NCBI GenBank assembly: GCA_025153445.1
Contig: JANZNS010000005.1
Span: 248,001 to 312,000, forward strand
Length of the DNA stretch: 64,000 bases
Reading direction: 5' to 3'
From: Marinobacter sp. BGYM27
Lineage (GTDB): Bacteria > Pseudomonadota > Gammaproteobacteria > Pseudomonadales > Oleiphilaceae
Both the position numbers and the translations under genes were made by a program. The notes under the pieces are model-generated. The model saw only the letters and a list, made by a program, of their open reading frames with translations, was not told the origin of the DNA and did no database searches. Shown here piece by piece: positions 18,025 to 26,669 of this stretch (within the stretch, counting starts at the first letter, position 1; each line of letters begins with the position of its first letter).

Positions 18025-18597
18025 CTAGTTGGCTTCACACACGTGATTGTCAAATTCAGGAGGGCGAGCCGAAAGACTGTTTCTTGCGGCTTTCCTGACG
18101 CTGATACTGTAGGGAATCGTTGAGGCCCGAAGGTAATCATGATTGGTCTTCTCACCGCCCGACTCAGTGACCGGTTGAGCCGGCTTGCAGGACACCAGCA
18201 GATCAACACTGCGATCAATGTCGACAATTGCTTCATCGCCGGACGCCTGAATACACGGTGTATCTATGGTTGCCGGATGGCCGGATTGCGCATTGATATC
18301 AAGAGCTGGATCGCCACAGGCGGAGATACCGCCTACGCACTCTTCCGCCTTATCGGTAAGTTTCCAAACCCGGCTGCTGCACTGCGTTTCAAGCGTAATA
18401 GGGGTCGACTGGCTACTCGCAAACCACCATGCAGGATACTCAGCCGTATCCCAAGTCACACGAACCTGGCGTGGATCTCCAGCGGAATTTGACGCTGTGA
18501 ACATACCGTAATGAGTGTAATAGGAAGCACAACCGCTGAGCGCGGCGAGCAGCCCGGCAACAAGAATATTGCGGGCGAAAAAAGGGAAAAACGTCAT
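18025..18597 (-). CDS. Cysteine-containing lipoprotein, unknown function
   Basis: I do not recognise the family. The precursor has a signal peptide with lipobox LSGC (LVAGLLAALSGCASYY). The mature part of about 168 residues has six further cysteines (QCSS, EECVGG, SACGD, TPCIQ, VSCK, HVCEAN), which could form periplasmic disulfides. I choose the ATG at 18597 over 18615 because it gives a normal basic signal peptide without an acidic MDDGLS leader and has GGA upstream. It lies downstream of the small PilZ gene on the same strand, with about 110 bases between. No function is proposed. Confidence 0.7.
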   Translation of the reverse strand: MTFFPFFARNILVAGLLAALSGCASYYTHYGMFTASNSAGDPRQVRVTWDTAEYPAWWFASSQSTPITLETQCSSRVWKLTDKAEECVGGISACGDPALDINAQSGHPATIDTPCIQASGDEAIVDIDRSVDLLVSCKPAQPVTESGGEKTNHDYLRASTIPYSISVRKAARNSLSARPPEFDNHVCEAN

Positions 18598-18706
18598 AGA
18601 TAATCCATCATCCACATGTCGCTGGTAGCGTTATACCCACAAGCGCCCAGCGGCACAAGTGCCGGGCCGATTACAAATGCCCGCAACTTGCTCCAGTACA
18701 CTATCG

Positions 18707-18973
18707 TTATTCGTCCAGAAACTGGAGCCCAAAACCATCCACGGTCATTCGCACGACCTTCATTTGAAGCACCGGCGCGGGCACAGGCAGTCCTTGAACC
18801 TGCACTTCTACCCTGTCTCCAAGCGATGGCAGTGCGTCAGTGTCTGTGACTATAAAAATGCCGCCGTCGGAAATGTCACGAGTATTGTAGACGTGTCGTC
18901 CCAGTTCTGGGTGGGTGACGCTGACTTTGGCATTCAGCGCAGTACGAATGTGGGCTCGTCGATTGTCGGACAT
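18707..18973 (-). CDS. Small PilZ-domain protein
   Basis: A single PilZ domain of about 88 residues. The two c-di-GMP-binding motifs are present: RRAHIR (RxxxR) at the N-terminus and DISDGGIFI ((D/N)xSxxG). Such stand-alone PilZ proteins act as c-di-GMP receptors in the cytoplasm. Possible starts are GTG 19006, ATG 18985 and ATG 18973; I prefer 18973 (MSDNRRAH) because AGAGAAG precedes it and family members often start just before RR. It is the last gene before the fbpA regulatory region, which reads the other way. Its closeness to the degenerate HD-GYP gene suggests, but does not prove, a shared c-di-GMP theme. Confidence 0.82.
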   Translation of the reverse strand: MSDNRRAHIRTALNAKVSVTHPELGRHVYNTRDISDGGIFIVTDTDALPSLGDRVEVQVQGLPVPAPVLQMKVVRMTVDGFGLQFLDE

Positions 18974-19178
18974 CTCTTCTCTCATTCCCTTTGATACAAG
19001 TCGCACACGTAACCGATAACACGAAGCTAGCGCAGTTTGGCGGTAGGTTCTAGTGACTGTAGGCAGCGCGTGAGAACCACTTGCCTTTATTGACGGCAGT
19101 TATACGGTTTCGGCTGTTTCTGCTTGTTTTTTCGAAGAATAGCACTTTACAGCACGCTGTTTAGTAAATTTACCTGAA

Positions 19179-19207
19179 TTGACAACTCATATCACAACAA
19201 TGAGAAT
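19179..19207 (+). promoter_or_regulatory. fbpA promoter
   Basis: TTGACA at 19179-19184 is a perfect -35 element. A 17-base spacer leads to GAGAAT (19202-19207), a 4/6 match to -10. The Fur-like box covers the -10 region, the arrangement expected for iron repression. The ATG lies about 85 bases downstream. Confidence 0.6.
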
Positions 19208-19214
19208 CGTTTCC
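19196..19214. promoter_or_regulatory. Fur-like box upstream of fbpA
   Basis: AACAATGAGAATCGTTTCC matches 13 of 19 positions of the Fur consensus GATAATGATAATCATTATC. It overlaps the -10 element of the fbpA promoter. With an iron(III)-binding protein downstream, repression by Fe-Fur under iron-replete conditions is the natural reading. Confidence 0.65.
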
Positions 19215-19291
19215 TTTTAGGTTAACAGCAGCGAAACTCATCGCTATCTTGCGTGGCAACACTGCCGCCCTCAATACAAGGACTTTCTTTC

Positions 19292-20317
19292 ATGAAAAAG
19301 CGCGCCTCGATCCTGGCCAGTCTCGCCGTTCTGGGATCTCTGACTACAGCCTCCACAGCCGCATTGGCTGAAGGCGAAGTCAACATATACTCCTATCGCC
19401 AGCCGTACCTAGTTGAACCTCTGCTCGAAGCATTCACAGAAGAGACGGGTATCGAGGCCAACGTGGTTTTCGCCAAAAACGGCTTGGCTGAGCGCCTGCA
19501 ACGCGAGGGCCGTAACAGCCCTGCCGACATCGTGCTGACCGTTGATATTGCGCGCCTGAATGAACTGGTCGAAAAAGACGTGACTGCCCCCATCACAACC
19601 CCGATCCTGACTCAGGACATTCCGGAAAACCTGCGGCATCCTGAAGGGCTCTGGTATGGGCTAACGACCCGGGCAAGATTGATCTTTACGTCAAAAGACC
19701 GGGTAAAAGAAGGTGAAATCACCACCTACGAAGAGCTGGCTGACGACAAGTGGAACGGCCGCATCTGTACGCGCAGCGGCAAGCACCCTTACAACATCGC
19801 GCTTATCGGCTCCATGATTGCCCACCATGGCGAGGCGGAGACCGAAAAGTGGCTGCAAGGCGTTAAAGGCAACCTTGCCCGCAAACCTCAGGGCGGCGAC
19901 CGTGACCAGATCAAGGCGATTTCTGAAGGCGTCTGTGACATTGCCATCGGCAATAGCTATTACTACGGCAAAATGCTTGATGACAAGGCTGAACATGCTG
20001 CTGCAGAATCGGTCAACCTCGTATTCCCCAACGCTGAGGGTCGCGGTACGCACATCAACATCAGTGGCATGGCACTCACCAAAAGTGCTCCCAACCGTGA
20101 CAATGCGGTCAAACTGATGGAGTTTCTTACCACTGAAAAAGCACAACACATCTACGCCGAGGTTAACTTTGAATACCCGGCCAACCCTGAAGTGGCACCC
20201 TCTAAGGTCGTTGCCGGTTGGGGTGAGCTGAATCCTGACCCACTTCCACTGCACGATATCGCTGAAAATCGTGAAGCTGCGGTCAAAATGGTTGATCGCG
20301 TGAACTTCGATAACTAA
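19292..20317 (+). CDS. fbpA: Periplasmic iron(III)-binding protein FbpA
   Basis: FbpA captures ferric iron in the periplasm and hands it to the FbpB permease. The 341-residue precursor has a signal peptide MKKRASILASLAVLGSLTTA ending near ALA-E. The mature start GEVNIYSYRQPYLVEPLLEAFTEETGIEANVVF is typical of FbpA/FutA proteins. NSYYYGKML, near residues 224-232, carries the tandem tyrosines that coordinate Fe(III), and YGLTTRARLIF is the usual Arg-rich anion site. An AAGGA Shine-Dalgarno lies about nine bases before the ATG at 19292; the in-frame upstream ATG at 19253 is not used in this reading. Confidence 0.92.
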   Translation: MKKRASILASLAVLGSLTTASTAALAEGEVNIYSYRQPYLVEPLLEAFTEETGIEANVVFAKNGLAERLQREGRNSPADIVLTVDIARLNELVEKDVTAPITTPILTQDIPENLRHPEGLWYGLTTRARLIFTSKDRVKEGEITTYEELADDKWNGRICTRSGKHPYNIALIGSMIAHHGEAETEKWLQGVKGNLARKPQGGDRDQIKAISEGVCDIAIGNSYYYGKMLDDKAEHAAAESVNLVFPNAEGRGTHINISGMALTKSAPNRDNAVKLMEFLTTEKAQHIYAEVNFEYPANPEVAPSKVVAGWGELNPDPLPLHDIAENREAAVKMVDRVNFDN

Positions 20318-20412
20318 AAGCAGCTGAAACACGTCCTTCAGATTGCGACGTCACTGAGGTCTGGTAAACTCCCCTGCGTTACCGGCCTCTTTGACGTTTC
20401 AACAGGATTTCC

Positions 20413-22101
20413 ATGAATCATCCGGCGCAAACCGCCAACCCAGTATCTGCGCCCCAACCGATGAGATCCGGAACGTCCCGGCGATGGATTCTGGCCTCTC
20501 TTGTCACCACTTTGCTGGTGGCACTTCCCGTTTTTTCGGTGCTCTACCTTGCCGCATTCCCGGAAGACAACATCTGGCCACACCTGCTGAACACAACACT
20601 CCCGATTTATCTTTCAAACACCTTTAAGCTCATGATCGGCGTTTCGGTTATGACGCTGGTCATCGGCATATCCACGGCCTGGGTGGTGACCATGTGCGAG
20701 TTCCCGGGCCGACGCTTTTTTGAATGGGCTCAGCTCTTACCGTTTGCCGTGCCCGCCTATGTGATTGCCTATGTGTACACTGACCTGCTGGACTATGCCG
20801 GGCCGGTTCAGATCATGCTACGTGACGTTTTTGGCTGGCAAAGCGCCGCCGACTACTGGTTTCCGTCCATTCGAAGCCTGCCGGGTGCCGTTATCATGAT
20901 CGGTCTGGTGCTTTACCCTTACATCTACCTGCTTGCTCGTGCTGCGTTTCTTGAGCAGTCACCCTCACTTTTTGCCGTCAGCCGAAGCCTTGGTCAATCG
21001 GCTATCAGCACTTTTTTCCGTGTCGTGCTCCCTATCGCCCGACCAGCCATCGCCGTGGGTCTTTCTTTGGTGCTGATGGAGACACTGAATGATTTTGGCA
21101 CCGTTGATTTCTTTGCAGTGAATACACTGACAGCCGGCCTGTTTGACACCTGGATGAACCTTGGCAACATAGGAGGTGCCGCCCAAATCGCCACTGTGAT
21201 GCTGACCTTCGTGCTGATTCTGGTCACACTTGAGCGCTATTCCCGCCGCCGCCAGCAGCAGTTTGCCGCCCGGGACCTCAGAGACCCCATTCACCGGTTC
21301 AAACTATCACCAGCGTTGCAGACACTTTGCATACTGACCTGCGTGCTCCCATTCATATTGGGATTCGTTATCCCGGCCGCCATGCTGACCCACTACGCCA
21401 TCAGCTATTTCAGTGAAAGCTGGACCACAGAGTTCGTACGAAATGCACTCAACAGTCTGTTTCTTTCCGGAACAGCTGCCTTCACCACCCTGCTTATCGG
21501 ACTCCTGCTCGCCTACAGCCGCCGCCTGCACGATACGCCGGGCATTCGATTTCTGATGCGTCTTTCCAGCCTCGGTTACGCTATGCCTGGTGCTGTGCTT
21601 GCGGTTGGTGTCATCATTCCGCTGGCTGGCTTCGATAACTGGCTGGATCTGAAAATGGAACGCTGGTTTGGTTGGAATAGCGGCCTACTACTAAGCGGTA
21701 CGGCGTTCGCCATCATATTTGCCTATACCGTGCGATTTCTTGCCGTTTCAGCCGGAAGCATCGAAAGCGCGCTCCAGAAAGTCACGCCGAGTATGGATAT
21801 GGCCTCCAGATCATTGGGGCATCCACCCGGAAAAACACTCATCCACGTTCATTTCCCGATGTTGCGAGGAACGCTTCTTACAGCTGCGCTGGTCGTATTT
21901 GTAGACTGCATGAAAGAGCTACCCGCAACACTGATTTTGCGCCCTTTCAACTTTGAAACACTGGCGACGCAGGTCTACCAATACGCCTCAGACGAGATGC
22001 TGCGGCAAAGCGCGCTACCCGCGTTAATTATCGTGCTTGCCGGGATCATTCCCATCATATTGATGAGCCGCTCCATCTCCCAGTCACGGGCCTTTCACTA
22101 G
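20413..22101 (+). CDS. fbpB: Iron(III) ABC transporter permease FbpB
   Basis: A 562-residue inner-membrane permease with two fused BPD-type transport domains (about 60-290 and 345-555), each with about six hydrophobic helices and an EAA-like loop. The first loop reads FAVSRSLGQSAISTFFRVVLPIARPAI and the second MDMASRSLGHPPGKTLIHVHFPML. The fused form is typical of FbpB/FutB iron permeases. It follows fbpA by 95 bases and ends at a strong terminator. No FbpC ATPase gene follows, so the ATPase must be encoded elsewhere or shared. Confidence 0.92.
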   Translation: MNHPAQTANPVSAPQPMRSGTSRRWILASLVTTLLVALPVFSVLYLAAFPEDNIWPHLLNTTLPIYLSNTFKLMIGVSVMTLVIGISTAWVVTMCEFPGRRFFEWAQLLPFAVPAYVIAYVYTDLLDYAGPVQIMLRDVFGWQSAADYWFPSIRSLPGAVIMIGLVLYPYIYLLARAAFLEQSPSLFAVSRSLGQSAISTFFRVVLPIARPAIAVGLSLVLMETLNDFGTVDFFAVNTLTAGLFDTWMNLGNIGGAAQIATVMLTFVLILVTLERYSRRRQQQFAARDLRDPIHRFKLSPALQTLCILTCVLPFILGFVIPAAMLTHYAISYFSESWTTEFVRNALNSLFLSGTAAFTTLLIGLLLAYSRRLHDTPGIRFLMRLSSLGYAMPGAVLAVGVIIPLAGFDNWLDLKMERWFGWNSGLLLSGTAFAIIFAYTVRFLAVSAGSIESALQKVTPSMDMASRSLGHPPGKTLIHVHFPMLRGTLLTAALVVFVDCMKELPATLILRPFNFETLATQVYQYASDEMLRQSALPALIIVLAGIIPIILMSRSISQSRAFH

Positions 22102-22142
22102 CAAAGCCAGAATAGAATCCGGAATCACACTCCGACGCCCAC

Positions 22143-22171
22143 AAAAAAGGAGCCTGTCAGGCTCCTTTTTT
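22143..22171 (+). terminator. Intrinsic terminator after fbpB (bidirectional)
   Basis: AAAAAAGGAGCCT - GTC - AGGCTCCTTTTTT forms a 13-bp stem with a three-base loop and flanking A/T tracts. It lies 41 bases after fbpB and, read in reverse, 81 bases after the convergent acyl-CoA synthetase, so it can serve both. Confidence 0.9.
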
Positions 22172-22252
22172 GCTCTTCCTTTTCACTTCAGCACTATTTA
22201 TTCCGTTGCGCTCATCAGGCGCTGCCCTTAAAAGCGCAACGATAACCAGAAA

Positions 22253-23920
22253 TTATTCCCAAATGACTGACTGGCGCTGCTCGTACCAGCTATCCAGATC
22301 ACGCTTATACGCATCCTCCACCACATTGCGCTTGAGCTTCATTGTGGGCGTAAGGAAGTCATTCTCAATGTTCCATTCATCTTTGACCACTGCAATAAAC
22401 TTGAGCTGTTCATGCGGATCAACCGCCTGATTGACATCTTTCAGCAGACTGGCAAAGCTGGTTTCCAGCTCCTTGCGGAAAGCCTCATCTGCCGTCTTGC
22501 GCTGAGCCTCTTCGGATAGCATGACCAGGCAATGGGGTTGCGGGTAATTGGCGCCCGACACACACACCATTTCAATATCCGGGTGGCTCATCAAACGGTT
22601 CTCAATCGGCGCAGGCGCCACGTACTTGCCCTTGCTTGTCTTGAAGATCTCTTTGATGCGTCCGGTGAGCTTGAGCCTGCCGAGTTCATCAATTTCCCCT
22701 TTATCACCGGTTCGCAAAAACCCGTCCTCGGAGAAGGTTTCACGGGTCTTTTCCTCATCCTTGTAGTAGCCATTCATTGTGGCAGGACTTTTTACAAGTA
22801 CTTCCCCGATATCGCTGATTTTCACTTCAACGCCTGGCAAAGCCTCACCAACATAGCCTGTGCGGGCACGACCCGGCTTGGTCATATGAGAGTAAGCAAA
22901 ATTCTCGGACATACCGTAGCCTTCAAGCAGCTCAAGCCCGAGCCCCCGATACCAATCGAGAATATCGTGGGACAGTGGCGCTGATCCGCTACCTGCAAAT
23001 TTCACGTGCTGCAGCCCCAGATTGGTCAGGATCTTTTTCTTGATGACGCGATTCAGAACCGGAATGCGCAGCAGCTTTTGCAACTTCTTCTGAGGCATCT
23101 TCTCGAATACCCCGTGCTGGAACTTCGTCCAGATGCGAGGCACCGCCAGGAACAGGGTAGGCTGCGCCCGCTTCAGATCGTTAACGAAGGTGTCGAGCGA
23201 TTCCGCAAAGTAGAGTCGAAAGCCGCTGTGCATTGAGCCCAATTCCACCACGAAGCGCTCAAAAACATGGGACAGCGGCAGGTACGACAACATGCGCTCA
23301 TTTGGCGTGACTTCGAGCGCATCAATACCGCCGGCAGCGGCATAGCCCAGGCTAGCAAAATCGAGCATAACGCCTTTAGGTCTGCCGGTACTGCCAGAGG
23401 TGTAAACAAGGGTTGCCAGCTCTTTAGGATCACGCTCAACGTTTTCTTCCAGAGGCGGAAACTTGGAGACGATATCATCCCAACTTTTGAAGTCATTCTT
23501 CGGACTCAGCGGGTACGACAGGCACAAGACATTTTCCGGAACACCCGGTTTCATTGTTTCCCAATCATCGAGCTTACCGACAAAGAGTACCTCCAAACCT
23601 GAATGCTCTATCGTATAACGCACGGTGTCAGCGTTCAGGGTCGGGTATAACGGCACGGAAACGTGGCCCGCCATCCAGATCGCCCAATCCGACATAATCC
23701 AATGAGCACAATTTTTGGACATGATCCCGATACGGCTGCCGGCTGGCAGATTCAACGACTTGAGGTAAGACGCCATACGCCGGGCCTCACCAACAGCCCG
23801 ACGCCAGGTGTAATCAACAACCTGGCCTCCGCCTGTTGGCTGCGTCATATAGATGTCTTCAGCTTTGGCGGTTTCCCAGTGGTAAATCATCTCGAGAGGA
23901 AGTTTGTTTTTGGTGTCCAT
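22253..23920 (-). CDS. AMP-forming long-chain acyl-CoA synthetase
   Basis: Activates fatty acids to acyl-CoA through an acyl-adenylate. It has 555 residues from the ATG at 23920 (MDTKNKLPLEMIYHWETAKA). An AAGGA Shine-Dalgarno fixes this start although the frame is open to 24211. The AMP-binding motif is LVYTSGSTGRPKGVML (P-loop). EGYGMSENFAYS and GYYKDEEKT follow, then RTGDKGEIDELGRLKLTGRIKEIFKTSKGKYVAP (hinge and C-terminal domain). The TSKGKYVAPAPIEN motif is typical of the FAA/ACSL-like bacterial long-chain group rather than FadD itself. No other fatty acid genes are adjacent. It converges on fbpB. Confidence 0.9.
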   Translation of the reverse strand: MDTKNKLPLEMIYHWETAKAEDIYMTQPTGGGQVVDYTWRRAVGEARRMASYLKSLNLPAGSRIGIMSKNCAHWIMSDWAIWMAGHVSVPLYPTLNADTVRYTIEHSGLEVLFVGKLDDWETMKPGVPENVLCLSYPLSPKNDFKSWDDIVSKFPPLEENVERDPKELATLVYTSGSTGRPKGVMLDFASLGYAAAGGIDALEVTPNERMLSYLPLSHVFERFVVELGSMHSGFRLYFAESLDTFVNDLKRAQPTLFLAVPRIWTKFQHGVFEKMPQKKLQKLLRIPVLNRVIKKKILTNLGLQHVKFAGSGSAPLSHDILDWYRGLGLELLEGYGMSENFAYSHMTKPGRARTGYVGEALPGVEVKISDIGEVLVKSPATMNGYYKDEEKTRETFSEDGFLRTGDKGEIDELGRLKLTGRIKEIFKTSKGKYVAPAPIENRLMSHPDIEMVCVSGANYPQPHCLVMLSEEAQRKTADEAFRKELETSFASLLKDVNQAVDPHEQLKFIAVVKDEWNIENDFLTPTMKLKRNVVEDAYKRDLDSWYEQRQSVIWE

Positions 23921-24235
23921 GTGATCCTTGCCTGTGTATTTGTATTTTGTTTTTTGGACTACACCAACGGTATCATGCCTGCATTCGGTCGTGCTCGTCA
24001 GTACAGCGACTGAAAACAACAACGGCTGATGCTTTTGCAATAAAGGGGTCTTAAGCGCCTGCATACCCATTATTTCAACACACCAACGACTCACAAAATG
24101 TGACAGGTTTTCAACTAATTGTCGAAGCCGCCTGCAATATAAGAACTGACAGGGTTTGAGTTCAACTGAAAGCCGGATAACCGACAAGCACGTCATCATG
24201 CCGCTTTTCACAGAACGACGGGGAATACTGCCACC
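23921..24235. other. Divergent intergenic region, acyl-CoA synthetase / zinc-ribbon gene
   Basis: About 315 bases without a gene between divergent starts. Two similar stretches, TGACAGGTTTTCAACT near 24101 and TGACAGGGTTTGAGTTCAACT near 24148, look like a degenerate direct repeat that could be regulatory. I see no clear -35/-10 pair, and no PsrA- or FadR-like operator that I can name. Confidence 0.4.
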
Positions 24236-24604
24236 ATGTATGTCTGCATCAAGTGCAACAAAGGGTTGATGGATCCGGTATCAAAGCTGGACCAGCCCGA
24301 TCCGATGGACCGTTTCCAATGCAGCTTTTGCGGACATCAGGCAAATATTCACCCTTTCATGATATCGATTACCCAACTCGCAACATCGATCGTGGGCATC
24401 GGCTTTTCCCTTTATCTGCTCATCCACCACCTGCTTGATGCCGTAAAGGCAATTCAGCTTTCGAATGCCGGCGCCAGCTCAAGCCATTTCGCATTGGTGC
24501 TTCTGGGCTGTTTCTTCGTGGCAGGTTTCGTTTACACCATCCTCAAGGCCTGGCGTAACCTGCGAACGCTGCGCTTATACCGTCGCAAAGCCAACACCGG
24601 GTAA
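24236..24604 (+). CDS. Small zinc-ribbon membrane protein, unknown function
   Basis: I do not recognise the family. The 122-residue product starts with a four-cysteine zinc-ribbon-like element: CIKC at residues 4-7 and CSFC at 29-32. Two hydrophobic helices follow (about 44-66 and 85-105), and the tail is strongly basic (KAWRNLRTLRLYRRKANTG). The predicted layout is a cytoplasmic ribbon, a transmembrane hairpin and a cytoplasmic basic tail. The gene stands alone between the acyl-CoA synthetase (divergent) and the TrpX-type importer (same strand, 126 bases downstream). Confidence 0.7.
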   Translation: MYVCIKCNKGLMDPVSKLDQPDPMDRFQCSFCGHQANIHPFMISITQLATSIVGIGFSLYLLIHHLLDAVKAIQLSNAGASSSHFALVLLGCFFVAGFVYTILKAWRNLRTLRLYRRKANTG

Positions 24605-24730
24605 CACCGCTCAAGGACTGCGACTTACACCTAAAGAGCGAAACGCCCGAACTGTGTTAGAATTCGCGGCTTTTCGAAGGCCCATTCGGGCATACCGGCA
24701 CCCTCGCATATGGATCGGGAGAATTCGCAA

Positions 24731-25693
24731 ATGAATCGCACTATTCTGCGCACTGGCTTTATCGCCCTACTGATGGGCCTGACCGGCCTAGTCCACGCTG
24801 CCCCAAAGGTGGTTGCGATCACTCAGATCGTCGAACATCCAGCGCTTGATGCCGTCTACAAGGGTGTCAAAGACGAGCTAACCGAAGAAGGGTTCGCTGA
24901 AGGTACCGACGTCACCTATATGCATGAAAGTGCGCAGGCCAATACCGCCACTGCAGCCCAGATCGCACGCAAGTTCGTAGGCGACCAGCCGGATGTCATC
25001 GTGGCAATCGCCACACCATCAGCCCAGACCGTCGCGGCAGCCGCACGAGAAATCCCTGTTGTATTTTCTGCGGTTACCGATCCGGTGGGTGCGCGTCTGG
25101 TGAAATCACTCGACAAGCCAGGAGCCAACATCACAGGCATTACCGACATGCTGCCGATCGACAAGCACCTGGACATGATGCTGCGCATCGTTCCAGACGC
25201 CAAGCGAATCGGCACTGTTTATAACCCCGGTGAAGCCAATGCCGTTGCGCTGGTCGAACAGCTGGATGCCAAGCTCAAGGCGCGTGGACTGACTCTCGTC
25301 AAGGCCGCCGCCACCAAGACATCTGAGGTTCTGGCTGCCGCCCGCTCACTGGTCGGCAACACCGATGCCATTTACCTCACCACTGACAACACGGTGATCT
25401 CGGCAGCTGAAGCCGTGATATCGGTCGGTGAGCGCGCCAAGATCCCTGTATTCGCAGCCGATACCGCAACCGTTTCCCGCGGCGCTGTTGCAGCACTGGG
25501 TTTTGATTATTACGACGTCGGGCGCGACACAGGCAAAGTAGTCGCGCGCATTCTGAACGGTGAAAAGCCGGGCGACATCGCAGTTACCGGTGTCGAAGAG
25601 CTGTCTTTGCATGTGAACCCGGCGGCGGCCAAGCGGATGGGCGTAACCTTATCCGACGATGTGATCAGCAGCGCGGCTGAGGTCATTGAGTAA
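24731..25693 (+). CDS. TrpX-type ABC transporter substrate-binding protein
   Basis: A periplasmic substrate-binding protein of the TrpX/YtrX-like family (ABC_sub_bind), 320 residues. The signal peptide MNRTILRTGFIALLMGLTGL ends near VHA-A. The mature protein starts APKVVAITQIVEHPALDAVYKG, and the HPALDA motif is typical of the family. VVFSAVTDPVGARLV and GVYNPGE-like TVYNPGEANA segments follow. Some Gram-positive members import tryptophan or tyrosine; the ligand here is not known. I choose 24731 over 24710 because GGGAGA precedes it and the signal peptide begins there. Permease and ATPase genes follow. Confidence 0.88.
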   Translation: MNRTILRTGFIALLMGLTGLVHAAPKVVAITQIVEHPALDAVYKGVKDELTEEGFAEGTDVTYMHESAQANTATAAQIARKFVGDQPDVIVAIATPSAQTVAAAAREIPVVFSAVTDPVGARLVKSLDKPGANITGITDMLPIDKHLDMMLRIVPDAKRIGTVYNPGEANAVALVEQLDAKLKARGLTLVKAAATKTSEVLAAARSLVGNTDAIYLTTDNTVISAAEAVISVGERAKIPVFAADTATVSRGAVAALGFDYYDVGRDTGKVVARILNGEKPGDIAVTGVEELSLHVNPAAAKRMGVTLSDDVISSAAEVIE

Positions 25694-25769
25694 GGACACC
25701 CAAATCACAAATTGATTCACAATGTGAGTCCCAAACTGCCACGCGATACACCGGGATATCAGTACCGTC

Positions 25770-26666
25770 ATGCTCAGTGAAATTGCCCTATACGGCGCCT
25801 TTGAAACAGGCCTAATCTATGGCCTGGTTGCTTTTGGAATCTACATTTCGTTCCGGGTACTCAACTTCCCGGATCTCACGGTCGACGGCAGCTTTCCTCT
25901 TGGGGCGGCTGTTTCTGCAGTGTTGATTATTGGCGGTTACAATCCATGGCTGGCAACAGGTGCAGCCATTATTGCCGGGATGGGTGCAGGCGCCGTTACT
26001 GCCCTCCTCAACGTCAAACTCAACATCCTGAACCTGCTGGCCTCGATTCTTACGATGATCGCGCTCTATTCCGTGAACTTGCGGATTATGGGGCGCCCCA
26101 ACATCGCGCTGCTCGGCGAAGAAACCGTGCTCACTCCCTGGTACGATCTTGGCCTCGCCTATCACCAGGTGCCGGTGCTGCTGTTCTTGCTGATCGCCAT
26201 CATCGGCCTGTTTGTTCTCTGGCGCTTTATGCAATCGGAAACCGGGCTCGCCATGCGCGCAACCGGCGCGAATCCCAGAATGGCGCGGGCACAGGGTATT
26301 GCGACGGGCTGGATGATTATTCTGGGTGTGGCACTCTCTAACGGTTTGGTCGCGCTGGCTGGCTCGCTCTTTGCGCAGAGTCAGGGTGCAGCAGATGTCA
26401 CCATGGGCGTCGGTGTAATCGTAGTGGGCCTGGCGTCCCTTATCGGTGGTGAGGCCGTTATTTCTCCGCGAACGGTATTCCGCGCCCTGCTCGCCTGCCT
26501 GGTAGGCGCTGTGTTGTATCGCATTGCCATCGCGCTGGCACTGAATGCGGACTTCATTGGTCTGCAAACACAGGATCTCAACCTGGTCACGGCCGTGCTG
26601 GTCACACTTGCGATTGTGTTACCTAATGCGCGCCATTCCATCAAATCCTTCTTTTCACGGAGTTGA
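25770..26666 (+). CDS. ABC transporter permease (TrpY-like, branched-chain type fold)
   Basis: A 298-residue inner-membrane permease of the BPD_transp_2 fold with about eight or nine hydrophobic helices. Family features are GLIYGLVAFGIYISFRVLNF-PDLTVDGSFPLGAA near the N-terminus and ETGLAMRATGANPRMARAQGI near 160-180, the cytoplasmic coupling loop. It pairs with the substrate-binding protein upstream and the ATPase three bases downstream. Confidence 0.9.
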   Translation: MLSEIALYGAFETGLIYGLVAFGIYISFRVLNFPDLTVDGSFPLGAAVSAVLIIGGYNPWLATGAAIIAGMGAGAVTALLNVKLNILNLLASILTMIALYSVNLRIMGRPNIALLGEETVLTPWYDLGLAYHQVPVLLFLLIAIIGLFVLWRFMQSETGLAMRATGANPRMARAQGIATGWMIILGVALSNGLVALAGSLFAQSQGAADVTMGVGVIVVGLASLIGGEAVISPRTVFRALLACLVGAVLYRIAIALALNADFIGLQTQDLNLVTAVLVTLAIVLPNARHSIKSFFSRS

Positions 26667-26669
26667 GCG

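Larger units (their letters stand above)
18974..19291. other. Divergent regulatory region, PilZ gene / fbpA
   Basis: About 318 bases without a gene. The right half holds the fbpA promoter and a Fur-like box (separate entries). The left half, upstream of the PilZ gene, shows no clear promoter hexamers or repeats to me. Confidence 0.6.

Noticed and set aside
22253-24211. Long N-terminal extension of the acyl-CoA synthetase up to 24211
   Set aside because: The upstream 97 codons have no domain match, and the ATG at 23920 has an AAGGA Shine-Dalgarno at the right distance.
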